64,000 nucleotides of DNA, from contig CAMKTJ010000008.1 in assembly GCA_946415645.1 (NCBI GenBank), positions 23,017 to 87,016 of the forward strand. Reading direction: 5' to 3'. Both the position numbers and the translations under genes were made by a program. The notes below the pieces were generated by a model that saw only the letters and a program-made list of their open reading frames with translations, had not been told where the DNA came from and did not search any database. Shown piece by piece: positions 7,027 to 15,506 of this stretch. Position 1 is the first letter of the stretch. Each line of letters starts with the position of its first letter. The DNA comes from an uncultured Prevotellaceae bacterium (GTDB lineage Bacteria; Bacteroidota; Bacteroidia; Bacteroidales; Bacteroidaceae).

Positions 7027-9405
7027 TCAGAAGCGTTTAACTTCCTCTATTTCCTTTATCTTCTTAAGATTCTTACAGATGGAGCGGATATCGCTTACAT
7101 CATGTACACCCAATTGTATTTCTGCTGTGAAGATGCCGTCTTTGGCATTGATGTTCAGCTGGTGGATGTCTACGTTCAATTGCTGAGACAGTACGCCTGT
7201 TATCTGGTGTAGTACGCCTATGTGGTCTATACCATTAAGGTGAATGATGGCAGGGAATGAGATCTGCTTGTGCGTATCCCATTTGGCAGCCAGGATGTGA
7301 TTGCCGTCGCTGGCTTTCAGCTTGCTGGCAACTTCGCATTGGCGCTTGTGTATGGTAATGCTACTGATGCCGTCAAAGTATCCCAGTACGTCATCGCCAG
7401 GTATGGGGTGGCAAGTCTGGCAGATAATATAATGTCCTATTGTCTCCTCGTTAAGGATAAGGGGCTTCTTCTTGTCAATCTTAAGCGGAGCAACAGTGAC
7501 GGGAGTATCAGTATCGCTCTTGTTGGTATTGTGACGCTTGAATATAGTAAGGTATCGGCCCCATCCTTTCTTGTTTGGTGTCTTGTTTAGGACAATAGCT
7601 TCGTCATTGTCGCCAAGATTGACACGTTTTTCTCCTATGGCAACAAGCAGTTCCTCTCTTGACTGCAAATTGTGCAGCCTGCAGAGTTTGTCAATGTTGA
7701 TGCTATTAGGTTCTTTGTCTATCTTCTGGAAGAAAGCGTTCAGAAGTTCCTCTCCTTCTTTCTGCTTTTCCCTGTCCTCGCGGCGCAGCAGGGCTCTAAT
7801 CTTGCCTTTTGCCTTTGCTGTAGAGGCGTATTGCAGCCACTTGCGTTCAACTTTCTGGTTTTTGGAGGTAAGAATCTCTACCTGGTCGCCACTCTGTAGT
7901 ACATGATTGATGGGTACCAGCTGGTGGTTGACCTTGGCACCAATACAATGAGTGCCCATGAACGTATGGATGTTGAAGGCAAAGTCCAGTACGGTGCAGT
8001 TGGCAGGCATAGTCTTGAACTCACCTTTTGGGGTCACAACAAAGATCTCGTTGGCATAAAGGTTGAGCTTGATGGTGTCCAGAAAGTCAATGGCATCTGG
8101 CTGGGGGTCGTCAAGGATTTCCTTGATGGTAAGCAGCCATTTGTCCAATTCGTTCTCGCTGTCTTTGTTGTCTTTGTTGCCCTCTTTGTACTTCCAATGT
8201 GCGGCAAACCCCTGTTCTGCTATATCGTCCATGCGGCGGCTTCTTATCTGTACTTCCACCCATCGGCCGTTCTTACCCATAAGGGTGGTGTGCAAGGCCT
8301 GATAGCCGTTGGCTTTAGGGTGCGAGAGCCAGTCGCGGAATCTCTCGGGGTGAGGTTTGTAGATACTGCTGGCAATGGCATAGATTTGGAAACATTCTGC
8401 AATTTCCTTGTTGATATCCTCTTGGGTAACTTCTTTACCAGCCTCTTTGTTATTTTCTTTATTCTCTTTGTCCGTCTCCTTGCTGGTGTCCTTATCGGAA
8501 TCCTTGTTGATATTCTTGTCAGAATCCTTGCTGTCAAGGATGATGCGTACAGCCAGAATATCATATATTTCCTCGAATGTGACGTGCTTGGTCTGCATCT
8601 TGTTCCAGATGCTGTAGGGTGCTTTGATGCGTGCCTTAATCTCGTATTTTATGCCGGCGGCATCAAATGCTTCCCTTAATGGAGCGGTAAACTGGTCGAA
8701 GATGGAGGTCAGATGCTCTTGCATTCCTGCCAGTTTATCCTTGAGGGCTTTATATTCCTCTGGATGCTCGTAGCTGAAGCTGAGGTCCTCCAGTTCTTCT
8801 TTTATCTTGTTCAGTCCCAATCTGTTGGCCAGCGGGGCGTAGATGTACAGTGTTTCTCCGGCAATCTTGTACTGCTTGTTGGGCAACTGACTTCCCAGTG
8901 TGCGCATGTTATGCAGACGGTCAGAAATCTTGACTAGTATCACCCGGATGTCGTCGCTCATTGTCAGCAGCAGTTTCTTGAACGACTCGGCCTGTGCTGA
9001 TGCCTTGTCGCCGAAGATGCCGCCTGAGATCTTTGTCAGGCCGTCAACAATCTCTGCTATTTTAGGCCCGAAGATATTGCCTATATCCTCTACGGTATAG
9101 TCGGTATCCTCCACCACGTCGTGCAGCAATGCTGCGCAGATGCTGGTGCTACCCAATCCAATCTCCTCACAGGCTATCTGTGCTACGGCAATGGGGTGCA
9201 TAATGTATGGCTCTCCCGAAAGACGGCGTACTCCTTTGTGTGCCTCTTTGGCAAAGTTGAACGCTTTCTCAATTATTTCTACGTGCTTACGGTGCCTGGA
9301 ATTGAGATACGTCTCAACAAGATGCTGATAAGCCTGGCTTACCATCTTCTCGTCTTCAGATTCTATTTTGTTCAGTTCTTCTTCCATACTCAAATCCTTT
9401 AACAT
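7027..9405 (-). CDS. rsh: Bifunctional (p)ppGpp synthetase/hydrolase (RelA/SpoT homologue)
   Basis: Makes and degrades the stringent-response alarmone. Order: HD hydrolase (HDVVEDTD at 95-102, KISDRLHNMRTL at 159-170), synthetase (RFRDWLSHPKANGYQALHTT around 355-374), TGS (about 470-535), and a C-terminal ACT domain. Both active sites look intact, so it should be bifunctional. The 792 residues exceed the usual 735 or so because residues about 292-333 are a D/K/E/N-rich insertion (ILDSKDSDKNINKDSDK and on) in the loop between the first synthetase strands. It is the last gene of the parA-parB-DUF5683-mltD-rsh run, 22 bp after mltD. The first Met is used; a second Met at residue 7 is possible. 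Confidence 0.96.
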   Translation of the reverse strand: MLKDLSMEEELNKIESEDEKMVSQAYQHLVETYLNSRHRKHVEIIEKAFNFAKEAHKGVRRLSGEPYIMHPIAVAQIACEEIGLGSTSICAALLHDVVEDTDYTVEDIGNIFGPKIAEIVDGLTKISGGIFGDKASAQAESFKKLLLTMSDDIRVILVKISDRLHNMRTLGSQLPNKQYKIAGETLYIYAPLANRLGLNKIKEELEDLSFSYEHPEEYKALKDKLAGMQEHLTSIFDQFTAPLREAFDAAGIKYEIKARIKAPYSIWNKMQTKHVTFEEIYDILAVRIILDSKDSDKNINKDSDKDTSKETDKENKENNKEAGKEVTQEDINKEIAECFQIYAIASSIYKPHPERFRDWLSHPKANGYQALHTTLMGKNGRWVEVQIRSRRMDDIAEQGFAAHWKYKEGNKDNKDSENELDKWLLTIKEILDDPQPDAIDFLDTIKLNLYANEIFVVTPKGEFKTMPANCTVLDFAFNIHTFMGTHCIGAKVNHQLVPINHVLQSGDQVEILTSKNQKVERKWLQYASTAKAKGKIRALLRREDREKQKEGEELLNAFFQKIDKEPNSINIDKLCRLHNLQSREELLVAIGEKRVNLGDNDEAIVLNKTPNKKGWGRYLTIFKRHNTNKSDTDTPVTVAPLKIDKKKPLILNEETIGHYIICQTCHPIPGDDVLGYFDGISSITIHKRQCEVASKLKASDGNHILAAKWDTHKQISFPAIIHLNGIDHIGVLHQITGVLSQQLNVDIHQLNINAKDGIFTAEIQLGVHDVSDIRSICKNLKKIKEIEEVKRF

Positions 9406-9427
9406 TATATATTATATGCCGCTCTTA

Positions 9428-10711
9428 TTACTTCAGCTTCAGTTTCTGACCCTCTCTGATGTTGTCGCTTTTCATACCATTAGCTTTCTTGATTGCGCTG
9501 ACTGAGGTGTGGTTGCGCCTTGCGATAGCTCCCAGGGTATCACCCTTCTTAACGGTGATTGAACCTCCGCCCGAAGATGATCTGCCCCGTCTGTTTCTCT
9601 TCCTGTTACCGGATCTTGAGGCTCGGCTGTTATCGTCATCTTCCGTTAGGGTTACTTCCTTGACGGCAGACGCATAATTCTGCTTTACGTAGATAGAGTC
9701 GCCTGCATCTATGAAGGCGTTAATCTTGTCTGAAGGCATACGCAGGATGCAGTCATGTGAATCTCCTGGGATGAGCGTGGTGCGGTATTGGGGGTTGAGT
9801 GCTCGCAGCTCATCTATGCTGATGTCGCACGTAGCGGCAATCTGTTCCATCTTGACGTTCTTCTTCAACAGCAAGGTGTCTGTTGCCTGAGGCAGGGTAG
9901 TCCCTACTGGGCAGATGTTGTGGTCGCAGTAGTAGTTCATTACGTAATTGGCAGCAATGAAGGCAGGGACATAGCCTCTGGTCTCTGCAGGCAGGTACTG
10001 GTAGATGCCCCAGAAGTCTTTTCTGCCTCCGGAACGACGGATAGCCTTGCTGACATTACCTGGGCCACAGTTATAGGCGGCAATGGCCAGAGACCAGTCT
10101 CCGAATATGTCATAAAGGTCCTTCAGCATATGGGCAGCCGCATAGCTGGCCTTGACAGGGTCTTTGCGCTCGTCAATCAGACTGGTTACCTCTAGTCCGT
10201 ATCTTTTGGCTGTTCCAATCATAAACTGCCAGAGTCCTACTGCTCCGGCTCTGCTGACAGCGTTGGGGTGCAAGGCGCTCTCTATGATGGGCAGGTTACG
10301 CAACTCCAATGGTACCTGGTAGCTCTCCAGTGCTTCTTCAAAGATGGGGTTGTAGAAGTTGCAGGCACCCAACATGATGCTTACAGACGGGCGCAGACGC
10401 TCGCAGTAGCGGTCTATGTATTTGCGTACAATCTCGTTGTAGGGCATGTCTATAACGTTGGGCAGACGACTGAGACGCTGGGCGTAGGTCTCATCGCTGA
10501 AACTGGGGTTTACGCCTTTGGAGAGACAGTTCTCTACGTTAGTCAGGTAGGCACGGGTCATCCAGTCGGTGAGCAGGCTGTCCAGCTCATACATTTGCAT
10601 ACCCTCCGGCAGCAATGTGTCGTCTGTGCCGATGGTATCTGTGTATTCTTGTGCGTTGGCTGCAATAGCCAATAGCAATGCGCATGTGAATGTGTAAATT
10701 CTTATTTTCAT
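9428..10711 (-). CDS. mltD: MltD-like lytic murein transglycosylase with LysM
   Basis: Cleaves the glycan strands of peptidoglycan in the periplasm. Residues 1-20 are a signal peptide (ends ANA). The SLT domain covers about 115-260 with the catalytic glutamate in LPIIESAL (E144), then GAVGLWQF and AYNCGPGNV. A degenerate LysM-like stretch lies near 290-345, a basic serine/arginine-rich linker near 360-383, and a clear LysM at 384-427 (KKGDTLGAIARRNHTSV) that binds peptidoglycan. The signal peptide has no lipobox cysteine, unlike E. coli MltD. It lies 17 bp after the DUF5683 gene and 22 bp before rsh, in one apparent operon. Confidence 0.93.
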   Translation of the reverse strand: MKIRIYTFTCALLLAIAANAQEYTDTIGTDDTLLPEGMQMYELDSLLTDWMTRAYLTNVENCLSKGVNPSFSDETYAQRLSRLPNVIDMPYNEIVRKYIDRYCERLRPSVSIMLGACNFYNPIFEEALESYQVPLELRNLPIIESALHPNAVSRAGAVGLWQFMIGTAKRYGLEVTSLIDERKDPVKASYAAAHMLKDLYDIFGDWSLAIAAYNCGPGNVSKAIRRSGGRKDFWGIYQYLPAETRGYVPAFIAANYVMNYYCDHNICPVGTTLPQATDTLLLKKNVKMEQIAATCDISIDELRALNPQYRTTLIPGDSHDCILRMPSDKINAFIDAGDSIYVKQNYASAVKEVTLTEDDDNSRASRSGNRKRNRRGRSSSGGGSITVKKGDTLGAIARRNHTSVSAIKKANGMKSDNIREGQKLKLK

Positions 10712-10728
10712 TTGTTTTTGTTTGTTTT

Positions 10729-11442
10729 CTAATAGGATAGGGTGAACTTGACCCCGGCAGCAGACTCTCTGCCAAATGCTTTGGATGGCGAAGTCTGGAT
10801 AAATGTGGGCTCTACGTGAAGGCTGAGGTCGGTGCTGATGTCAAAGGTGGACAGCTCGGCATCAACATAGGCATCTATTACAGCCAACAGATAGACTCCG
10901 GCAAAGGCAAAGATGCTGAGGTCGCGGTTGCGTCTGAAGAAGTTCTTCTTGTGTTTGAAAATGTTTTTGAAACGCTCCTCGCGGCCTGAGATGTCATAGC
11001 CTATGGGCAGCATCTTCTCATAACTCTTGGTGTTAGGGTCTGAGTCCATGATGTCCAGGTATGCTTGCGAGTAGTCGTGCAGCATCTGGTTGTTCCATGT
11101 CAGGGCATATACACAGCCTAGGAATCCTCCGTAGATAATGGGCAGCTTCCAGTACTTGTGGTTGTAGATCTGTCCGCCTCCGGGGAATACCAGACCCAGC
11201 CACATGGCACGGATGGGGTCGGGTACGAATTTCTCTCTGTGGAGGGATGCGTCTATGGTTGCCGTCAGGATACTGTCCGATACAGTTGCTATACGAGCGG
11301 AATCCTCGGGCGATAGCCTGCTAATTGAGTCCATAGGCATCTGTTCCTGCTCTTGGGCAAGAACTGATGATACACTGCTGCACCAGGCAATGAGTATCAG
11401 CAGCAGTATCCGAGGACCGTATAAAGGACAGACTATTCTCAA
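10729..11442 (-). CDS. DUF5683-type membrane protein
   Basis: A 237-residue protein with an N-terminal signal/anchor (about 8-29) and a conserved core WLGLVFPGGGQIYNHKYWKLPIIYG-like segment near 80-105 with two membrane-spanning stretches (about 93-115 and 175-195). This core is the mark of DUF5683, often next to parB in Bacteroidetes; function unknown. Its start codon overlaps the parB stop by 4 bp (ATGA), which points to translational coupling. The position between a chromosome-segregation gene and a wall hydrolase suggests an envelope role in the cell cycle (inference). Confidence 0.85.
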   Translation of the reverse strand: MRIVCPLYGPRILLLILIAWCSSVSSVLAQEQEQMPMDSISRLSPEDSARIATVSDSILTATIDASLHREKFVPDPIRAMWLGLVFPGGGQIYNHKYWKLPIIYGGFLGCVYALTWNNQMLHDYSQAYLDIMDSDPNTKSYEKMLPIGYDISGREERFKNIFKHKKNFFRRNRDLSIFAFAGVYLLAVIDAYVDAELSTFDISTDLSLHVEPTFIQTSPSKAFGRESAAGVKFTLSY

Positions 11443-12344
11443 TTCCTCAGTTTGTCTATGATGCCGATGATACGTTCCAGTTCTTCTTCGTTGGCAAAGG
11501 GGATGGTAATCTTGCCCTTTCCGGTCTCGGCGCAGGTCAGCTGAACCTTTGTCTGGAAGAATTTGCTCAGGCTGTTGCGCAGGGCACCGTATTCGCTGCT
11601 CAGGTTAGAGCCTTTCTGGCGGATGCGCTTGCCTTCTTTGTTCTTGACGCTACCGCCCTGACTCAGTTCCTTCACCATTTCCTCTATCTTGCGGACGCTG
11701 ATCTTGTCCTTCTTGAACTCGTTGAAAACTTCCAGCTGAGCTGTTGGGTCGTTCAGTGCCAACAGTGCGCGGGCGTGTCCCATGTCGATTTCTTTCTTCT
11801 TCAGGGCCATCTGGATGGGGGCAGGCAGCTTCAGCAGGCGCAGGTAGTTGGCTACCGTAGCACGGTTCTTGCCCACCTTGTCGCTCAGCTGTTCCTGTGT
11901 CAGGTCGTACTGTTCCATCAGATGCTGGTAAGCCAGGGCAATCTCCAAGGCGCTCAGATCCTGGCGCTGGATGTTCTCCACCAGTGCCATCTCCATCATA
12001 TTCTCATCGTCTACCGTTCTGATGTAGGCAGGGATGTGTGTCAGGCCGGCACGCTGACTGGCTCTCCATCGTCTTTCACCGGCGATGATGATGTAGGTGT
12101 CGTCACCCATGTCTCGCAGGGTGATGGGCTGTATGATACCAATCTGACGGATACTGTTGGCCAGTTCCTGCAGACTGTCGTCATCAAAGTCCCTCCGGGG
12201 CTGATTGGGGTTGGGCTTGATTTTCTCAATGCTCACCTCGCAGATGTTGGAAGAGCCAGCTGTCTGGACTTCTGCATCGGTATTTAATAGGGCGTCAAGG
12301 CCTCTGCCCAAAGCCTGACCCTGATATTTCTTACGTATGGCCAT
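11439..12344 (-). CDS. parB: Chromosome-partitioning protein ParB
   Basis: Binds parS sites, spreads along DNA as a CTP-dependent clamp and stimulates ParA. The 301 residues show the N-terminal GRGLDALL, the CTP-binding motif GERRWRAS (89-96), ENIQR (123-127), an HTH around 149-172 and a C-terminal dimer domain. It follows parA after a 95-bp gap that holds a heptamer array, and overlaps the next gene by 4 bp. No canonical parS site was seen in the window. Confidence 0.96.
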   Translation of the reverse strand: MAIRKKYQGQALGRGLDALLNTDAEVQTAGSSNICEVSIEKIKPNPNQPRRDFDDDSLQELANSIRQIGIIQPITLRDMGDDTYIIIAGERRWRASQRAGLTHIPAYIRTVDDENMMEMALVENIQRQDLSALEIALAYQHLMEQYDLTQEQLSDKVGKNRATVANYLRLLKLPAPIQMALKKKEIDMGHARALLALNDPTAQLEVFNEFKKDKISVRKIEEMVKELSQGGSVKNKEGKRIRQKGSNLSSEYGALRNSLSKFFQTKVQLTCAETGKGKITIPFANEEELERIIGIIDKLRN

Positions 12345-12416
12345 ATTTTTTTAAATTAAGAGTTAAGAATGAAGAGTGAATCAACGTAAACGATAACGTA
12401 AACGTAAATCTGTGTT

Positions 12417-12444
12417 CGCTAACCGCTAACCACTAACCGCTAAC
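12417..12444. repeat. Heptamer array, four units, between parA and parB
   Basis: CGCTAAC, CGCTAAC, CACTAAC, CGCTAAC: four 7-bp units in 28 bp. It starts just 3' of parA and lies inside the parA-parB transcript. On the other strand the unit is GTTAGCG, as at 21513 and 32873. A weaker 6/7-bp repeat of AACGTAA lies beside it at about 12383-12408. Confidence 0.85.
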
Positions 12445-13213
12445 CTTTATCTGAATTCTTCTCGATGATTTCCTCAGCCAGTTTCAAGTGAACTTTGGCA
12501 CCTATGGCATCGGCATCGTAGAGGATAGCAGGCATACCATGGCTGGGAGCTTCGCTCAACTTGACGTTACGTGGAATGACGGTCTTGAAGACCAGTTCGC
12601 GGAAGTGACGTTTCACCTCCTCGTAGATCTGGTTAGCCAAACGCAGACGACTGTCGTACATGGTCAGCAGGAAGCCTTCAATCTCCAGTGCGGGGTTCAT
12701 TCTGGACTTAACAATCTTGATGGTGTTCAGCAGTTTGCTGATACCTTCCAGGGCGAAGTACTCGCATTGTACAGGAATGATAACGCTATCAGCAGCTGTC
12801 AGTGCATTAACAGTGATGAGTCCCAAGCTGGGGCTGCAGTCAATGAGCAGGTAGTCGTACTCGTCGGCAATAGACGACAGCAGTTTCTTCATTACCTGTT
12901 CCTGATGCTTCACGTTCAGCAACTCTATCTCGGCTCCCACCAGATTGATGTGAGAGGGTATGATATCCAGTCCGTTGATGTCTGTTGTGTAGATGACATC
13001 GCGGATGTCCATTTCGCCAAGCAATGCATTGTAAATAGACCCTTCAATCTTGTTTACATCAACACCCAAACCACTGGATGCGTTGGCCTGCGGGTCAGCG
13101 TCAATTAGCAAAACTTTCTTCTCCAGAGCTGCCAGGGAGGCAGCCAGGTTCATGCTGGTGGTGGTTTTTCCTACACCGCCTTTCTGGTTTGCTATAGCAA
13201 TGATTTTACTCAT
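12440..13213 (-). CDS. parA: Chromosome-partitioning ATPase ParA (Soj)
   Basis: A 257-residue deviant-Walker ATPase that positions ParB-bound origins. Visible are KGGVGKTT (11-18), DADPQAN (about 40-46) and [10 protein letters not shown] (Walker B, about 122-131). The length is that of chromosomal ParA, without the extra N-terminal domain of plasmid forms. It is first in the leftward cluster and divergent from surE. Its last codons run into the heptamer array at 12417-12444. Confidence 0.97.
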   Translation of the reverse strand: MSKIIAIANQKGGVGKTTTSMNLAASLAALEKKVLLIDADPQANASSGLGVDVNKIEGSIYNALLGEMDIRDVIYTTDINGLDIIPSHINLVGAEIELLNVKHQEQVMKKLLSSIADEYDYLLIDCSPSLGLITVNALTAADSVIIPVQCEYFALEGISKLLNTIKIVKSRMNPALEIEGFLLTMYDSRLRLANQIYEEVKRHFRELVFKTVIPRNVKLSEAPSHGMPAILYDADAIGAKVHLKLAEEIIEKNSDKG

Positions 13214-13243
13214 CTGTTCTTGTTTTCGTTCCTAAATTAAGTG

Positions 13244-13251
13244 CGAAGATA
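13244..13251 (-). promoter_or_regulatory. Probable parA promoter -7 box
   Basis: On the minus strand TATCTTCG, one base off the TATCTTTG consensus, 31 nt before the parA start. It probably drives the whole parA-to-rsh run. Confidence 0.5.
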
Positions 13252-13294
13252 TGATTTTCTTTTGGAATATGGGGCAGAATTGTCACATTTTTAT

Positions 13295-13302
13295 TACTTT
13301 TG
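13295..13302 (+). promoter_or_regulatory. Probable surE promoter -7 box
   Basis: TACTTTTGC, 22 nt before the surE ATG. No clear TTTG was found at the expected -33 distance. Confidence 0.45.
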
Positions 13303-13323
13303 CATAGCAAATGAAACAAAGAC

Positions 13324-14079
13324 ATGCAAAAACAGCCCTTGATATTGATAACAAATGATGACGGATTGAGTGCACAAGGTATTTCTGTGCTTACCAAGCG
13401 TATGCAGAAATTAGGTCAGGTTATTGTGGTTGCACCAAATGGTGCACGGTCTGGTGCAGCATGCTCTATAACCCCTATTGTGCCCGTTACTTTGAAGCTG
13501 GAAGAGAAGCAGGAAAACCTGTTGGTATATTCTTGCAGCGGAACACCGGCAGATTGCGTAAAACTGGCTTTGGAGAAGGTAGTTCCCCGTCAGCCGGATT
13601 TGGTTGTGTCAGGTATCAATCATGGTGATAATGCCAGTTGCAGTGTGCACTACAGCGGCACTATGGGAGCTGTCTTTGAGGGATGCATGAAAGGCGTTCC
13701 TTCCATCGGCTATAGTCTCCGGACCCATAAGCAGGAGTGTGATTTCCAGCCTTATCTGGATGTTGTGGAGAAGGTGGCGGCTCATGTTCTGAAAAACGGA
13801 CTTCCGGATGATGTCTGCCTGAATGTGAACTTTCCAGAGGTTCCTGTTCTGAAGGGTATCTCCGTCTGCAGAATGGCAAGGGGTATCTGGCAGTCGGAAT
13901 GGAAGGATACGGAAACGCCTGGTGTTTACACACTTACAGGTCATTATACCAACCTGGAACCTGAAGCCGAGGATACCGACTACTGGGCTTTGGATCACGG
14001 TATGGCATCTGTTACGCCATTGAGTCTGGATATGACCTATTGTCCCTGTTTCAAGAATCTGGAATCTTTACAGAAATGA
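13324..14079 (+). CDS. surE: 5'/3'-nucleotidase SurE
   Basis: Metal-dependent phosphatase acting on nucleoside monophosphates. The 251 residues match the family. Seen: the metal-binding ITNDDG (9-14), APNGARSGAACSIT (about 38-51) and SGINHGDN (about 94-101). Its stop overlaps the lpxB start (ATGA at 14076-14079), so the two genes are coupled, as in many Bacteroidetes. Confidence 0.96.
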   Translation: MQKQPLILITNDDGLSAQGISVLTKRMQKLGQVIVVAPNGARSGAACSITPIVPVTLKLEEKQENLLVYSCSGTPADCVKLALEKVVPRQPDLVVSGINHGDNASCSVHYSGTMGAVFEGCMKGVPSIGYSLRTHKQECDFQPYLDVVEKVAAHVLKNGLPDDVCLNVNFPEVPVLKGISVCRMARGIWQSEWKDTETPGVYTLTGHYTNLEPEAEDTDYWALDHGMASVTPLSLDMTYCPCFKNLESLQK

Positions 14080-15215
14080 AGTATTACCTCATAGCAGGCG
14101 AGGCCAGTGGCGACCTACATGCCAGCCACTTGATGGCGGCTCTCAAGGAAGAGGATGCGCAGGCAGAGTTCCGTTTCTTCGGAGGCGAGAAGATGCAGGC
14201 GCAGGGTGGCACCTTGGTTTGCCATTATAGCCAGCTTGCCTATATGGGGTTTGTGGATGTTGCCTTGCATCTGCGGACTATCCTAAAGGGCATGAAGAGG
14301 TGCAAGCAGGATATTCTCTCATGGAACCCGGATGTGGTGATACTGGTGGACTATCCTGGCTTTAACCTGAAGATTGCCCGCTTCGTACACGATAATACCA
14401 ACATCCCCGTTTACTATTACATATTGCCTAAAATATGGGCATGGAAGGAGCATCGCATCGAGGATATCCGTAGGAATGTGAATGAACTCTTCAGCATTCT
14501 GCCTTTCGAGGTGGATTTCTTCGAGCGTAAGCACCATTATCCCATCCATTATGTGGGCAACCCTACGGTGGACGAGGTGGATGCCTTCCTGAAGGGTAAT
14601 CCTGAGGATGAGGCTGGCTTCCGTCGTGAAGCAGGATTAGACAACCGTCCTTTCATAGCCCTTCTGGCAGGAAGCCGTAAGCAAGAGATACGCGATAATC
14701 TGCCCCGTATGATAGAGGCTGCATCCATTGTCGGCAAGGAATACCAGCTGGTCTTGGCGGCTGCTCCAGGCATTGATGACGACTTCTACAAAGAAGTTCA
14801 ATGTTCAATGGACATCCACGTTGTTCGTAATCAGACATACAATATTCTCCGCTATGCTACGGCAGCTCTTGTTACCAGTGGTACGGCAACACTCGAGGCG
14901 GCTCTTTTCCGCACTCCCCAGGTTGTCTGCTACTATATGAAGGCTGGATACTTGGCATCCTTTGTTCGCAAGTTGATTCTGAAAATCCCGTACATATCCT
15001 TGGTGAACCTTATTGCCGATAAGGAGGTTGTTCCGGAGTTGGTTGCTCATCAGATGACCGCTGAGAATACACGCAGGCACCTCTTGTCTCTTTTGCCTGG
15101 TGGTTCAGCCCGTGAACAGCAGCTCCAAGGCTACGAGCTTATGGCGCAGAGGTTGGGTGAGCCTGGAGCTCCCAAGCGTGCTGCTCAGCAAATGGTTCAG
15201 TTGCTATGCCATTAA
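14076..15215 (+). CDS. lpxB: Lipid-A-disaccharide synthase
   Basis: Joins UDP-2,3-diacylglucosamine and lipid X in lipid A synthesis at the inner membrane. 379 residues, the normal size. The N-terminus MKYYLIAGEASGDLHAS is diagnostic, with FFGGEKM near residue 38 and the GT-B UDP-binding half including LLAGSRKQEI (about 189-198) and VTSGTATLEAAL (about 267-278). I start at 14076 because this ATG gives the family N-terminus; an in-frame ATG 36 nt upstream lies inside surE. It shows that the organism is Gram-negative with LPS. Confidence 0.97.
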   Translation: MKYYLIAGEASGDLHASHLMAALKEEDAQAEFRFFGGEKMQAQGGTLVCHYSQLAYMGFVDVALHLRTILKGMKRCKQDILSWNPDVVILVDYPGFNLKIARFVHDNTNIPVYYYILPKIWAWKEHRIEDIRRNVNELFSILPFEVDFFERKHHYPIHYVGNPTVDEVDAFLKGNPEDEAGFRREAGLDNRPFIALLAGSRKQEIRDNLPRMIEAASIVGKEYQLVLAAAPGIDDDFYKEVQCSMDIHVVRNQTYNILRYATAALVTSGTATLEAALFRTPQVVCYYMKAGYLASFVRKLILKIPYISLVNLIADKEVVPELVAHQMTAENTRRHLLSLLPGGSAREQQLQGYELMAQRLGEPGAPKRAAQQMVQLLCH

Positions 15216-15345
15216 GGGGCTAGGGGCAAGTGGCTAGGGGCAAGAGGATAGTTCTACACGTGTTTCCGTATATGTAACCTAAGACTGGGGGGTGAAGTCT
15301 AATCAAATCTCTTGCCCCTTGCTCCTTGCTCCTTGCCCCTTGCCC
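15216..15345. repeat. Hairpin-like intergenic repeat with heptamer arms (copy 1)
   Basis: Left arm: heptamers GGGGCTA, GGGGCAA, GTGGCTA, GGGGCAA, GAGGATA (15216-15250). Core: GTTCTACACGTGTTTC (15251-15266). After about 45 bp of unshared sequence comes the right arm, CTTGCCC/CTTGCTC heptamers (five units, 15311-15345), roughly the reverse complement of the left. The same unit recurs at 59940-60065; 15235-15266 and 59959-59990 are identical over 32 bp. Confidence 0.85.
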
Positions 15346-15458
15346 CTAAGTTGAACTTGCGAGACAAAGGCAAGAGAATTCTTGACAAAGGTTTCTTTTT
15401 CTTCTTTTTTTCAAAGAAAAAGAGTCTGAAATTCTTGTTTCTTTTCTGAAAAAGTTTG

Positions 15459-15466
15459 TATCTTTG
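15459..15466 (+). promoter_or_regulatory. Promoter -7 box of the 15507 gene
   Basis: TATCTTTG, 41 nt before the ATG, with TTG at 15435-15437 upstream. Confidence 0.65.
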
Positions 15467-15506
15467 TGGCAGAACAATACCAAAAACAACTTAAACGACA
15501 ACGCTT

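Noticed and set aside
15251..15266. ACACGTGT cores as parS or E-box-like operators
   Set aside because: They lack the flanks of parS and occur as part of a larger repeat unit. Kept as a repeat, not as a binding site.
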